The notes under the pieces were generated by a model that did not search any database, was not told the DNA's origin, and saw nothing but the letters and a program-made list of their open reading frames with translations. A program made the translations under genes and the position numbers. Source: Tieghemiomyces parasiticus (Eukaryota; Kickxellomycota; Dimargaritomycetes; Dimargaritales; Dimargaritaceae). From it: 45,198 bases of DNA. The stretch spans positions 1 through 45,198 of the forward strand of contig JANBPT010000313.1 in NCBI GenBank assembly GCA_027575765.1, written 5' to 3'. Below are positions 22,451-33,358 of the stretch, in pieces. Every line of letters starts with the position of its first letter. Within the stretch, counting starts at the first letter, position 1.

Positions 22451-22458
22451 TATATAAA
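22451..22458 (+). promoter_or_regulatory. TATA box of the alcohol dehydrogenase gene
   Basis: TATATAAAG lies 177 bp upstream of the ATG at 22628 and is followed by a C/T-rich leader. The open frame reading through this point from 22229 is therefore not taken as coding. Confidence 0.6.
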
Positions 22459-22627
22459 GGGCCGAGCTTCCGCCCCGTCTATCTTTCACTTCACCACACG
22501 TTACTTATCAGAAGCAACTAACACCTTCATTTTTTTTTTTCGGTACGGACCGAGTATACCTTCACCATCTAGTAGCTCCTATAATTCCTTACTTCCCTCC
22601 CCGCCCCTATTCATTGCAAATACCGCC

Positions 22628-23710
22628 ATGTCGCCCGCTGCTGTCTCGAGTCCATCCTCTACCTCTACCGGCAAGATCCATGGCTTCGCCGCCAAGGGTA
22701 AGGGCCAGGCCCTCGAGCCCTGGGAGTATACCCCACGGCCGCTCGGCCCACACGACATTGAAATTAAGATTGACCACTGCGGCATCTGCGGTTCTGACAT
22801 CCACACCATCGACAGTGGCTGGGGACCTACTTCCTACCCGGTGATTGTGGGCCACGAAATTATCGGTCGCATCGTGTCCAAGGGTGACGCGGTTACTGAT
22901 AAGCAGATTGGAGACCTGGTGGGCGTCGGTGCCCAGGCCTTCGCCTGCCACCAGTCAGATTGTCCTAACTGCTCGCGTGGTCACGACGTGCACTGTCCGC
23001 GGTCTGTTTTCACATACAACCAAAGATACGAGGACGGTGAACTGTCCCAGGGTGGTTACGCTGAAGCTGTCCGCGTGGACAGCACCTACGCCTTCAAGGT
23101 TCCGGCCAGCCTAGACCCCCGCGAGGCCGCCCCACTCATGTGCGCCGGTACCACCGTGTTCACCCCACTCCTGCACTACAAGATCAAGGCCGGCGACCGG
23201 GTGGGTGTAGTCGGGATCGGTGGCCTGGGCCATCTAGCCCTGCAATTTGCCCGTGCCCTGGGCAGCAAGGTCACGGCCTTCACCAGTTCCGAGGCTAAGC
23301 GTGCCGAGTGCCAGAAGCTGGGCGCCCAGCATGTGGTCAACATCAACGATCCTGAGCAGGTCAAGGCTGCCGCTAGCTCCCTCGACTATCTGGTGGTGAC
23401 CAACAACTCCAAGAACGTCGATTGGAATAGCCTGATTAGCTATATGGACGTCTACGGCCAAATCATTCTTTTGGCCATCCCCGAGACCGAATTGGTGTTG
23501 AAACCCTCCAGCCTTCTTCACCGCAACATTGGCATTTCGGGGTCCCTGATTGGCGGTGTCCAAGAGGTCCAACAGACCCTCGAGTTCGCCGCTAAACACA
23601 ATGTCCGCCCGCTCATTGAGGAGATGCCCATGCACAAGGTCAACGAAGGAATCGAGCGGGTACGGTCCGGTAAGGTCCGGTACCGCGTGGTCCTCTCCAA
23701 CCCCCAGTAG
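22628..23710 (+). CDS. Zinc-dependent cinnamyl-type alcohol dehydrogenase (Adh6/7-like)
   Basis: Medium-chain dehydrogenase/reductase that interconverts aldehydes and alcohols, probably with NADP(H). It is a single exon of 360 residues, the normal length. Catalytic zinc ligands are Cys54 in CGICGSDIH, His76 in GHE and Cys172 in LMCAGTTVF. The structural zinc loop is Cys107-x4-Cys112-x2-Cys115-x7-Cys123. The first spacing is longer than the usual CxxC. The Rossmann motif GIGGLG is at 196-201. Ser residues at the end of the next strand (FTSSEAKR) fit NADP preference as in the cinnamyl/Adh6 group. The ATG at 22628 is preferred over an in-frame ATG at 22229, because the TATA box lies between them and family similarity begins only after residue 15 of this start. 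Substrate cannot be told from sequence. Confidence 0.93.
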   Translation: MSPAAVSSPSSTSTGKIHGFAAKGKGQALEPWEYTPRPLGPHDIEIKIDHCGICGSDIHTIDSGWGPTSYPVIVGHEIIGRIVSKGDAVTDKQIGDLVGVGAQAFACHQSDCPNCSRGHDVHCPRSVFTYNQRYEDGELSQGGYAEAVRVDSTYAFKVPASLDPREAAPLMCAGTTVFTPLLHYKIKAGDRVGVVGIGGLGHLALQFARALGSKVTAFTSSEAKRAECQKLGAQHVVNINDPEQVKAAASSLDYLVVTNNSKNVDWNSLISYMDVYGQIILLAIPETELVLKPSSLLHRNIGISGSLIGGVQEVQQTLEFAAKHNVRPLIEEMPMHKVNEGIERVRSGKVRYRVVLSNPQ

Positions 23711-26228
23711 TGCCCTCTATTCTTTTGGACACGACCTTTACGACCCCGTCTTTCTGATTTATATCTATTTTTTTAGAAACTGTACACAGTTTGTTCTTGT
23801 ATGTTTTGGATAATAACCTACCCTTCTATTTCTGTACAGTCCGATGGATAGTTTTATAAACATCTACAACGTACTTCAATCGTCAATTTTTTAATGGAAA
23901 GGTTACGGACGAGGGAAGGGGACGCATTTAGACACGTGTAAATCTCCACCGCTCGATCATGTCGAGCGGAATTTGTTTGCAGTGCCTGATGTGAAATGGG
24001 TTGGTGAGCCGTCACTACTCTATCTCCTAGCGGGCGCCATCGAGGCCGATATTTGATGCCGTCCTGACCACCGGATCCTATCGAGGATACGATCATCTCA
24101 GCCGCGTCGAACTGTATTTTTATATCTGCGTCCCATGTTTAATGTCGACTATTGCTCCGCCTCTTTTGGAGTGGAGAAGTACCCTTTCGCTGCCCATTTA
24201 TATATATATATATATATATTCAATAGATATACCTTATGCCTTCTAAGTTTGAGAAAGGCCTTACGACCAACAAGGATATCCTAGTTCAGCAATAAGTAGA
24301 AAGTCAACCTTGCTTCCCTCTTGCCCGTACTCTATTAGGCAATAGTCGTACAATTTTGATCGGGAGGTCGCTGGAATATAACGGTTTCATTTGTGGTAAC
24401 AGTGTCTATAACAGAGAGTGGAGTCAGTAAACCAACGGAACCGAGAAGTGACAGTATAACTGTGACCGTAGTTTCTGTGGGATGTTACCGGGGAAACCGT
24501 TTGTTCCCTCCCCTCTCCCCGCCCTAGTCAACATTTCACCTTGCCCTTATCCACTAGCCTTAAGTAGGCACATACCTGCGGGCCACAATCCAGGATCTGG
24601 GCCACTATTATGCGGATGCCTTCCACCGGAATACACACACCTACAGATGACACCGAGTAGAGAGGTAATGCTCTGCCATGGAAGGTTCATCCTGGACATG
24701 GTGCAAGGCCGCGAGCCCCCGGCCTATGCAAACATCGAGGGCCCACCAATTACACCAGTGCAAGCACGATAGCCAATCGGAAAACAAGCACTCAAGGAGT
24801 ACCTCGCAGAACCAATGGTGCTTGGCGTATGTACGATGTGCGTTGCCTAAGCATTCCCCCTGTAAACCATAGGCGCTTATTCACCTACGTACCGGTTTAT
24901 TAATCCAGCTATGCTGTTCGCGTTATAGGGTTTTACTTCTAAAAAAAGAAATTGAACAGGCTGTGGGTTGGAGTGGCTAGAGACAACTGATGGATAAGGG
25001 AGCATAAGCAACGTGGGGTAGAGAGAGAATGAGAGAAAGGGAGCTGAGTGGCTTGGAGGGATCCAATGTGGCTCCTACAACCGAGGGTAATCCCGGCGTA
25101 TAGCCCAGCCAACTCTTTGAGGGATCCATTCATCGTGTGTACGGCTGGGTTCCAGCCACTAACGTGCACTTCGGTGGATCACTAAATACCAAGGTCTATG
25201 CGATTCATTCGAGCTGGGTGAATTCCCACCTGGCCGCTACCCCTTCCCCTCGTGTAGTGAACCGCCTCCCTTGACCATTACTTATGTTTAAACCCCTTGG
25301 TAAGTACGCTTCTTCGCTACCCTTCCACAAAACCAGTGTGGCTCACATAAATATATGTACTGCCCTACAAAATACATTCGATCCCTGAGGGACATCGCGC
25401 CCAGCCCGAAGGCATTGATTGCACTGCAACCAACGTCAGCGGGGGATTACAGAGCAACGACGCATACCTTTGCCAGGGACTTACACTATCACTCTTGCCG
25501 GTGGTTTCGCTTATACTGCCACCATCCTTCACCAAACAATGGTTGAAATTGCTCTCCTTAAACCCACCCACATCGAGAAACACTATCGGACAATGAATCA
25601 CGACAGACCCTACTCCGACAAGTTTCCTCTCGAGATGGACGGTGAGAGGCGGTGCGGTCAAGGATGGCCCGTGGACTTTGCCTGATGAAATCAGAGAAAA
25701 GCACGTGCGCAAAGCTGGACTAGGGCAAGTGGCAATTACACAAAACGGGCGTGGTAAGGTACAGATGCCAGACAGAACTTGTAATGCGGGGACAAGGTAG
25801 CTTTGTGTGTTATTGGTATAAATAGAGCCGGCGTGAAGGGTCGTTCAGTTGGCTTATCGTTCGCTTCCAGATATGTAGTATGACAGCCAGCAGTTAGGTA
25901 ATTCATTTGGATTGGGAGGGTCTTTATTATGACAGGTATGTTAAGTGTAGGACGATCGGGGGGTATGAGTACATGCAGATAGTATCAAGATGAAGAGGAA
26001 GGGAAATGGGACATGTGTGGGAAAGGCGACGGGGTCATTAAATAAAGCGGTTGTGAAAAAGTGGGAGCGGGCGGAGAAACAAGCTAGGTGCGGGGTGTGC
26101 AATGCCAAGGGTCTAATAAAGTAAAGTCGGGCAAAGGCATGGCGCGCATCAGCTAAGCCTGAAGCAGACTCGGCCCTCCGTTAGTTTGAAGCGAGGACGC
26201 GCCAGGACCGTGCCCTAGATTTCATTGG
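23711..26228. other. Spacer with TA microsatellite, no confident gene
   Basis: This 2.5 kb holds the 3' side of both flanking genes. A (TA)n run lies at about 24197-24220 and a TATAAATA string at 25819. Frames of 88-115 codons exist on both strands around 24482-24772 and 25365-25712, but none has a promoter, intron or motif to support it. I do not call them. Confidence 0.5.
24197..24220. repeat. TA microsatellite
   Basis: A run of about eleven TA dinucleotides downstream of the dehydrogenase gene. Confidence 0.85.
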
Positions 26229-27719
26229 CTACTGAGTGGTAGACAATCTGGGTTCGGTGGGGGGACTGTTCGACAGCTGGGAGTTGGGTTGGCTGCCGGC
26301 GGACGACCTACGGCGAATACCAGGTCGCTTGGAACTGTACCGGCGGGGTAACTGACTATCGTGGACGGTACTAATGGAACGGCCACCAATAGAGGGCCGC
26401 GGAGGCACTGCCGAGGCGGCGGCGGCACGGACAGTCGCGTCGATAGCAGCGGCCGAGGCGTTGAGGGACATGAGGCTGCGTTCGATATCGGCGGGATTGA
26501 AGGTATCGATACTCCGGTCAGACACGCTTTTGGAAGTCGGAGCCGGGGAGATCCCCATTGCTGTACCGCTGGCGAGGGCGGCTGCCGAGGTGTCGTAGGC
26601 GGTGACACAGACAAGCGGGATGGTGCCTTCCTGGTTAGTATTAGTGTTGAATCCGATGGCCCATCCGTCGTCGAATGTACGGAAGAGGAGGCAAATATCG
26701 CCAGGGGTCAAGGCAATTTCATCCTGCATGCGTGGGGTGAATGGGTGCACGACACGACACCTGAGCGGGTCAACTGATAGGTGACGCGGGGACCGCACGG
26801 CGGTAGGTTTTGACGGCGAGGACCGACCGACTTTGCCGCTGAAGAGGCGCCGGGAGGACGCGGTAGGGAGGAGTTGCTTGACATGGCCCTGAGCGGTGCG
26901 CCGCCGCCGGCGGATGAGCAGAATGGCGGCGAGAAGGAGGAGGAGGAAAAGGGTCCCTAGGACGACTGGGAGCACGATGGCCAGGGTGCGTCGGCCGTTG
27001 CTGTCGCCCAAGCTGGGTGGGAAGAACGGGTCGCTGACCGGGTGGCCATTGATGTTGGGACAGGTGTGCGTGGCGAACACGTTCTTGCAGCAGGCTGACT
27101 GGTCGTTGGACCCGGTGCTGCAATGGGCGCAGGCAGCGTCTGCGTCGTTGGGTGCAAACCCGCAGGTATCGGGTTCGTTGGTCTCGCCGGAGATACATTG
27201 GTCGCTGGCCTGGCCGTTGTTACCAGCCGAGTCGCAGCTAGCCACGAGGTTCTGGTAGATATTGATCGTCAAAGCCTGGTTGGGACAGGCCTGGGTATTG
27301 CCTACGAAGGATTTCCACCCTGTGACATATGTCGTACATGTGTCCTGGCACAATGGGGGAATGGCTACGGCGGGGTTACATTGCTGTGACGCCACCTCGT
27401 TGAGCAGCGCGTAGCACGTGTGCGTTATCCGGTACTGTGGGGTGACGGTGCCATTCCACCCGGTGCACCCAAACAGCTGGTCCACAGCCGTCTTGTCAGC
27501 AGCGGAACCAAAGTACGAATCGAGAGCCTGGTCGAATTGGGATACGCTGGTGGCCCGTTGGTTGCCCACTTGGATGTACATGGAGACCGAGTACTTGCCG
27601 AATGCGGCACCGCAGTACTTGGACGACGCAAGCGAGTAGCAGTTGGCGGTGGCGGTCTGGGCGGCAACGAGGCCGATCAGGGCCAAAACCGTAGCGAGAA
27701 GGGCTAGAAAGGAAGGCAT
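26229..27719 (-). CDS. Single-pass membrane protein with Cys-rich ectodomain and cytosolic SH3 domain
   Basis: Unnamed fungal membrane protein of 496 residues, one exon. Residues 1-20 are a signal peptide (MPSFLALLATVLALIGLVAA, then QTATANC). Residues 21-240 are a Cys-rich ectodomain with roughly sixteen or more cysteines, probably disulphide-bonded, including a CCKNVF segment. One membrane helix lies at about 245-269 and is followed by five Arg (270-274), which fixes the C-terminus inside. An SH3 domain lies at about 320-375: VVHPF replaces the usual ALYDY, followed by DEIALTPGD, DDGWAIG and GTIPLVCV. The tail is rich in Ser, Ala, Pro and Arg. The layout suggests a surface sensor or adhesin that recruits proline-rich partners at the cell cortex, somewhat like Sho1-type sensors, but it has one membrane pass, not four. 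The start at 27719 puts the signal peptide first. An ATG 51 codons upstream would bury it. Confidence 0.8.
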   Translation of the reverse strand: MPSFLALLATVLALIGLVAAQTATANCYSLASSKYCGAAFGKYSVSMYIQVGNQRATSVSQFDQALDSYFGSAADKTAVDQLFGCTGWNGTVTPQYRITHTCYALLNEVASQQCNPAVAIPPLCQDTCTTYVTGWKSFVGNTQACPNQALTINIYQNLVASCDSAGNNGQASDQCISGETNEPDTCGFAPNDADAACAHCSTGSNDQSACCKNVFATHTCPNINGHPVSDPFFPPSLGDSNGRRTLAIVLPVVLGTLFLLLLLAAILLIRRRRRTAQGHVKQLLPTASSRRLFSGKVGRSSPSKPTAVRSPRHLSVDPLRCRVVHPFTPRMQDEIALTPGDICLLFRTFDDGWAIGFNTNTNQEGTIPLVCVTAYDTSAAALASGTAMGISPAPTSKSVSDRSIDTFNPADIERSLMSLNASAAAIDATVRAAAASAVPPRPSIGGRSISTVHDSQLPRRYSSKRPGIRRRSSAGSQPNSQLSNSPPTEPRLSTTQ

Positions 27720-28729
27720 TGTGAAGATAAATAGGGTAGGAACGTGGTAGAGTCGAGCCAGCAGGCTGAGACTAGTAGGGGGGAAACGACTCAGTGAGCA
27801 GTTGTTGGTTGGATAGTAGCAAGGAACGAGAGCGGCGAGCTGACCTTTTAGCCCACGGGTTTCAAGAAACACGCGGTGAGTGACCGCTGGGCAGGCTAGA
27901 CGTTAATGAATCAGTAAAAATGGTGGACGCGACGTGGCCGTGTGAAGGAAAGGGGGGCCTAAAACGGTATACGCGTTTAGAACAGGGACCGACGAGAGAT
28001 CTGGAAACTGGTCAGGAGTGCGGATCAGTAAACATATACACACACCAGGCCTCGTAGGGTCAGTCAGGGACACTAGCAAGTAGAGACGGTGGAATGCCTA
28101 CACCAGGGGGGCGGTAAGGGGCGCACTGTGGACTGATGTGGTCGCCAGGGCGCTGGTGCTGCCCATGCACAGAAGCACGGCTAGGGGTGATAGGGTGCAA
28201 TGTTTGACCCGTCAGTGGGAGAGAATGGGCCGGCTCGACACGTATATGGCCACCACAGCACACGGACAGGGTGGCAGCAGGGAGGGAGGAGAGTGATTGC
28301 GGGTGGGCGATGGGGAGCTGGACGGCGCGGGTTGGTATTCAGTAGGTATCTAGAAAGGCTGACCCAGGGGGGTTGCGGCTGCCCAGCGACACAATAGCGG
28401 ATGGTGGAATCGGGCACGACGGGCGAGTGCGGGGGTAGTGCCGGCCGTGGGTAGTGAGAGTTGATGCGATGGTTGACGGGGGGCGGGCCAAGGGCGGAGA
28501 TTGAAGATGGAGCGAGACGCGATGGCGAGCGAGATGCAGATATAGAGCGGAGCCAGGATACGAAATAGAAGCAATAAGGAGGGACGAACCAAGGTCGTTT
28601 TGAAGAGGCCTAGCTGGCGGAGCTGGAAAGGGTGTCCGCAGGTCTAGGTGGATCGATTGGGTAGCAGCGACTGGCCTTGACGAGGGCACTCAAGAGGAGC
28701 AGCGTGCTGGGGCATAAGGCGTAGAAAAA

Positions 28730-28746
28730 GGCACTCCTAGTCGGTG
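28730..28746. repeat. Direct repeat motif, copy 1
   Basis: GGCACTCCTAGTCGGTG here recurs at 29549-29566 with one extra A. The copies lie about 820 bp apart in the same orientation. Confidence 0.5.
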
Positions 28747-29548
28747 GGGGACGGGTTGGCTTTTATAAAAACAAGGGAGACAGTGGTAGAGGAGCACCCG
28801 AGCTGCCTACTATATGTGGTAACTGGAACGAGAAGGTTGTCGATGTGAGGAAAAGGTGTGTGGGCACGGTGGCCAGAAAGATGGGCGATCGGAGAGGCGA
28901 CACACTCGGGGTGGTGGATGGTGGGGGCGGAGGTGGCGGTGGAGAGACGAAAAAGCGGTATGGGAAGGAGAGGCGTCGCTCCAGCGGATGGGAGGGAGGG
29001 GTCGGCGAGGGGAGGCCATGCTTTATAAACGAGAATTCTGGGAAGACATGCGTAACTGTCAGGGCTACCAATGGCCGAGGGGTGTCGCCCGAAGACGCAG
29101 TAGAGCGGGCAGCGAGATGCCATTCAGCCATACACTCATGCAGCGTAAATAGGCGGCAGTGATGAAGGTGCGAGTGGTAGTGGTGGCCTCTGGCTGCCCC
29201 GATCACCCCAGCACCCCGCCAGTTAGGTTGCTTAGATTGCGGGCTATCACTAGGGACGAAGTGGGGACGGGCGTTTTGCGGATAGATAGGGGGTGACAAG
29301 GTGGGAGGGCAGGGTGGTTGCTGGTAGGAGAAGGGCCCAGAGAGGGAAGGACGGGCAGAAGGGAGGCGACGTAATGCGAATTCCAAGTCGGTCAACTGTA
29401 AAAATAGTCTGGCCACGGCGGCTCTGCTGCAGATACCAGCAGGCGCAAGGCCGGCCGGCCATAGCAGGAGGGTGGAAGCAGTCGACGGCATGCCAGGCAG
29501 GCAAATTGAGGGCTCGAAGCGTGCCGTTGAGGCCGACTTAAAACAGCT

Positions 29549-29566
29549 GGCACTCCTAAGTCGGTG
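29549..29566. repeat. Direct repeat motif, copy 2
   Basis: GGCACTCCTAAGTCGGTG, matching 28730-28746 apart from one inserted A. The surrounding sequence is not clearly repeated, so this may be a binding site and not a duplication. Confidence 0.5.
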
Positions 29567-29740
29567 AGAGGCGGTCAGCTCAGCCCCCTCCCCCGACCAG
29601 CCCACACTACGCAGCGATGTACCATGAACCTCCTCCCCCCCCCCCACAGGCACCAGCATCACCCACACTTCCCATATGTTTAGGTACGCTGACCGGTCCA
29701 ACACATGTGCCCTGGTGACAGCCGTCACTGACATGTCCAT

Positions 29741-31549
29741 CCAAACAGCACCAGGCCCATGTGTCAGTGCCCAGCGTCAGCTCCGTCCCTTATACCACAG
29801 CTATCTTCTATCACGATAGCTCATATAGGGCTTTTTGTCAGCGGGTTATTGGGGACATGGCAGGAAGTAATAGACCGCTCCTAGCAGCCAGGGCGTAGCG
29901 GAGGGGTGGAACATTCGTCTCCGGGTCCATTGTTTAAGACACTGGCTACGGCAGCGAGGAACAGAACTCGCAATTACCTACTCTCCAGTGGCCCCCGCAA
30001 GGTTACCCTGTTCGATACCCGCCCACCATGCTTATCAACACACCCTCGGCAGTATCCCCCAGCCCTTACCGGTGGCTGAAATATATCCCGACCGGACTTT
30101 GTAAAATGTGAGGGAGGGGGTTGCCATCTAGGCCCAACGCGTGTGCGGTAGCCAACGAGTCAGATCACCAATGACCAGCAATTGTAGTACTATAACCTTA
30201 TTATCCATCCTTACTCCTAGATATTGCAGTCGCAGAGGGTGTTCATAGTTCCATCTTAAGCGCTGTGCCACCAAACTACCTTAATTCATCCAAACTTAGG
30301 TCCCGCTCACAGGCCCCTTCTTCCATAATATGACTGGCTGCTCCAAGAATAGCGATTCGCTCGTGTTTGTACAGATTGACCACTCGCGCAGCTGGGAACA
30401 GCGCCTACTTGCAGATGTGCCTAATATTATTCTCCCAGCTTCCGCCGCTCTCAATTCATATCCGCTGGTTTGAATGTTTTCAGTAAGGTTGGGCAATCTT
30501 TCTTAATGTAGACGAGGGATAACCGCAGTTTCAACGACCCCACCGTTTCTGACCCTGAAGGGGGCTCCGCCATCTCCCAATATTTTTTTCCACCCAAGGG
30601 TTGCGTGTCAGGAACTACTCATGCCCCGTCTGGTCAACCACCGGGCCATTTCCACGCACCGATGCTATACCCAACTCCTTCGGCTTGTCTTGACTCGAAT
30701 CTCGTTCCCAATTATAACTGTGGAACTATATAGGTAGCAGCACTCGATTAGGGTTCAGTCTCAAGCCAGCGATATCATTAAACGAAATACACATTTTCTC
30801 TTGTTAATTACACCACGAATGTAGACAATTTACCATGGTCAGCAGAGATGGTTGCTGTCATACACGTCTCCCCAACGATGTGTTCATTAAAGGCTGCTCG
30901 GACTTGCCACTTCATCAATGCAAGGGACAAGGGGTTACGCCATTTTTTTTTACCCCACGCTGGCCTCTTCCGATGGTTAGCTTAGCCTGGTTCATACGTC
31001 TTTTCTATCCACTACGAACAGGGCGTTGAGTTTGTTCAATGCTGCCGCGATGCCTTCGTGCGATATAGCCTTCATCATCCGTTGTAGGGGTAAATACAGT
31101 GTCTGTCGCGGCTTGCCCAGGCCGGATGAACCGAATGTACCCCTCCAATCCTAACAAACCTGGGAACTACTCTCACAAAGATTAGAGCTCAGGAGACGCA
31201 GAAACGCCTACAAAAGTTCAGAACAGAGTAGGGCGCAGTGTATATCACCTAACATGAGTGTGGTTGTGAGTGAGCAGGGTTGTTGGGGAAACCTAGGCAG
31301 GCGCTGTTGATCCTTTTGTCATTCGTCAAGCAGGGGGACATGGGGATTGACTAAAGGCACAGTGGCCACATATAAACCGGGAGCAGGTACTCTAGCTGCA
31401 GGTCAGGTGACACATTGTTTATATATGCTCTAACGTAAAATTAATAAAACCCCCAACAATAAATGAGTAACAGTGAAACTGGAGGGAAAAGGCAGAGAAA
31501 TCTCGAATAAATACCACTACAATTATAGAGGTATATGGGCGATTAGCAT
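29741..31549. other. Gene-free stretch
   Basis: I see no gene, RNA or repeat here. Frames are short and AT content rises towards the repeat array on the right. Confidence 0.5.
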
Positions 31550-32878
31550 TCCAAATTAAATATGACGCTTAGCGCTAGAAATCAGGAAGCGCAGTGATCT
31601 GGCAATGTTTCCCAGTAGGCTCCAACGGTGGTCCGGCGGTACACAAAGCCTTTCTATGCCCAGCAGCAAAAGTCCGCAAACATATGCTTGTTTACTTACA
31701 AAGTTAACCAGGTACAGTGTGTAGATGTATAAGGTATGTAACCGAAAGTACTAGCGCCAATGAATAATATAAGATATATCCGAAAATATCAGCCGAGCTT
31801 TAAGTAGCAACTTTGGTCTTGGTCTATATAATCTGCGTGTAGGGAATGCTAGGCGCCAGTCTAGAGGTAGCCAATATTCTCCTTTGCCAGCCTTTCTTAA
31901 GGTTGTGCGTCTTCACCTAAGAATTTCTGACGCGGTGCATAGATTATGAGATATCAACGCGTCCATTAGATTTCTTCAAGAATTAAAAAGTGGATCCACA
32001 ACCAATTAATATGGTACTAAGCCATAATATGGGGATTGTGCTTGTAGCAGCCTACAGCCCCCCCCCGACGAATGAGCGATACATGATGGCTGTCTGCGCC
32101 TAGACGCAATTGCAAAAGACGCAAACAGTTTAACAAAGTGACTTACAGTAAATAGAAAGAGCCCACTGACGCATCCAAAGTAAATGATGGGGCGTTAACA
32201 TGAAATCACTACAATAAAGTAACTAAAATCCAACTAATGGAAATCCAATACCGCGCCCTTGGGTACTACTAGGAGCTTAGCTATATATTTAGTAGCCAGG
32301 GAAAAGGATGTAAATCCCTGCATAATATTAGGTATTCCCTCCTCTACAGTCTAACACTTTCATCCCAGGGCCTTCTACAAGTTGTTGACCCTCCGGGTTA
32401 TTGACACATCCGTCAGATGACTTTAATATTAAGAGCCAATGTCTGCACTAAAAAATATTTTTCTAGGCATTAGAACGGGCTATGGATCACTAGGCGGCCT
32501 AGGACTCCACAACGGCTGGTTCGTACGCAATGACGGTCTGCGCCCAGCAGCAAAATAGCAGGATCGCGATTGTTTACTTTTAGGCAAAACGCAAATAATA
32601 TGGGATCGCAACGGCGTCCCAACTACAAGCAGAAATAAATAAAAGTAAATGAAAAATAATAGGTAACAAAATAACTGCCAAGCCCTTGCTTACTAGCGCG
32701 AGCTCGCTTCATATACTCGGGTACAGTGGTAGGGATCAATACTCCCCTGCAACACGCCTGTAGCCTTAAGTCTTAAAGTGGCCTTTCCCCCAAAGGGGTG
32801 TCGGCCACTGCTGAAATTCCAAATTATTGCCGCGTCCAATAGACGTCTTTAAGAGACAATATGTATGTCCGCACCAAC
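31550..32878. repeat. Diverged left part of the tandem array (about three older units)
   Basis: Phrases recur at roughly 410-480 bp spacing. One family is GCGTCCATTAGATTTCTTCAA near 31960, ATCCGTCAGATGACTTTAA near 32408 and GCGTCCAATAGACGTCTTTAA near 32832. Another is CCCAGCAGCAAAA near 31658 and 32552. A hairpin recurs in each unit: CAGCCTT/AAGGTTG (31888-31905), AGGG..CTT/AAG..CCCT (32367-32392), and AGTGGCC..CTTT/AAAG..GGCCACT (32777-32809). The same hairpin lies at 33248-33273 in the better-preserved right part. The left boundary is uncertain because divergence increases leftwards. Confidence 0.55.
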
Positions 32879-33358
32879 AATGTAAAGCGGACAGAGACCG
32901 AATAGCCTGTCCCGCTTTCAAAAGAACCTCTAGGATGGTATAGAAGATTCGGAGATACGCAGTTGGAGAGGAGGTATGCTAATCTGCAACGCAAAGTGAA
33001 ATTGGTTAATTATTGACGGAGTTACCAAACTAATAAAATCTATAAACGTGCAACAACAAGCGAGCTTAAGGGAATATTGATACTAGATTTTACTAACGAG
33101 ATAATGCCAGCGGATGGCACTATGGGACAAGAATACGGAAGAAACTGCCAGACCCTCTGTTGCATACTTGGGTCCGGTTAATATACTATAACTATGATAA
33201 ATGATTTATGCTAATTGGTGGAGGACCTGGCTGGTCCCCCGTCTCTTCTGGGCCTCTCCCAGAGGTCGCCCGGTCTCGTTTCTTTTTTTTCTTTCGATAG
33301 TTGTATAGGCGCGGCCTATTACAGCTCCTTAGAGCGAAAAGCCGTGCTCGGCTTCCCA
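32879..33358. repeat. Tandem array unit A (480 bp), with paired helices
   Basis: Direct repeat of unit B at an offset of 480-481 bp, readable by eye along its full length (for example TGTAAAGCGGAC, CAACAAGCGAGCTTAAG, GGCACTATGGGACAAGAAT, GGCGCGGCCTATTACAGCTCCT). Helices seen: H5 AAAGCGG-ACAG/CTGT-CCCGCTTT (32884-32918); H6 GCAG-TTGG/CTAA..CTGC (32959-32987); H1 TGCCA/TGGCA (33105-33119); H2 GACCC/GGGTC (33151-33174); H3 GGACC/GGTCC (33223-33237); H4 CTGGGC-CTCT/AGAG..GCCCGG (33248-33273). A T-run follows H4. No protein frame spans the unit. Strand of transcription is unknown. Confidence 0.8.

Larger units (their letters stand above)
27720..29740. other. Purine/pyrimidine-biased region upstream of the SH3 gene
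   Basis: The plus strand is strongly G/A-rich, so the minus strand (the SH3 gene's sense strand) is C/T-rich. This lets long frames appear, such as 28763-29740 (-), that are Pro/Ser/His-rich and not credible. TATA-like strings occur near 28760 and 29023, and a 17-18 bp motif is repeated at 28730 and 29549. It may be a long promoter or leader of the SH3 gene. Confidence 0.4.

Noticed and set aside
22229..22627. N-terminal extension of the alcohol dehydrogenase
   Set aside because: A TATA box and pyrimidine leader lie inside it, and family similarity begins only after the ATG at 22628.
24482..24772. 96-codon plus-strand frame
   Set aside because: Codon use unlike the real genes here, no promoter, no domain.
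25365..25712. 115-codon minus and 88-codon plus frames over the same DNA
   Set aside because: Both are plausible-looking but neither has a promoter, an intron or a motif. They cannot be told from chance.
27720..27872. 51-codon upstream extension of the SH3 membrane protein
   Set aside because: It would bury the signal peptide that begins at the ATG at 27719.
28763..29740. 325-codon minus-strand open frame
   Set aside because: It follows the C/T bias of the strand, is Pro/Ser/His-rich with no domain, and its start has no promoter. Bias alone explains the lack of stops.
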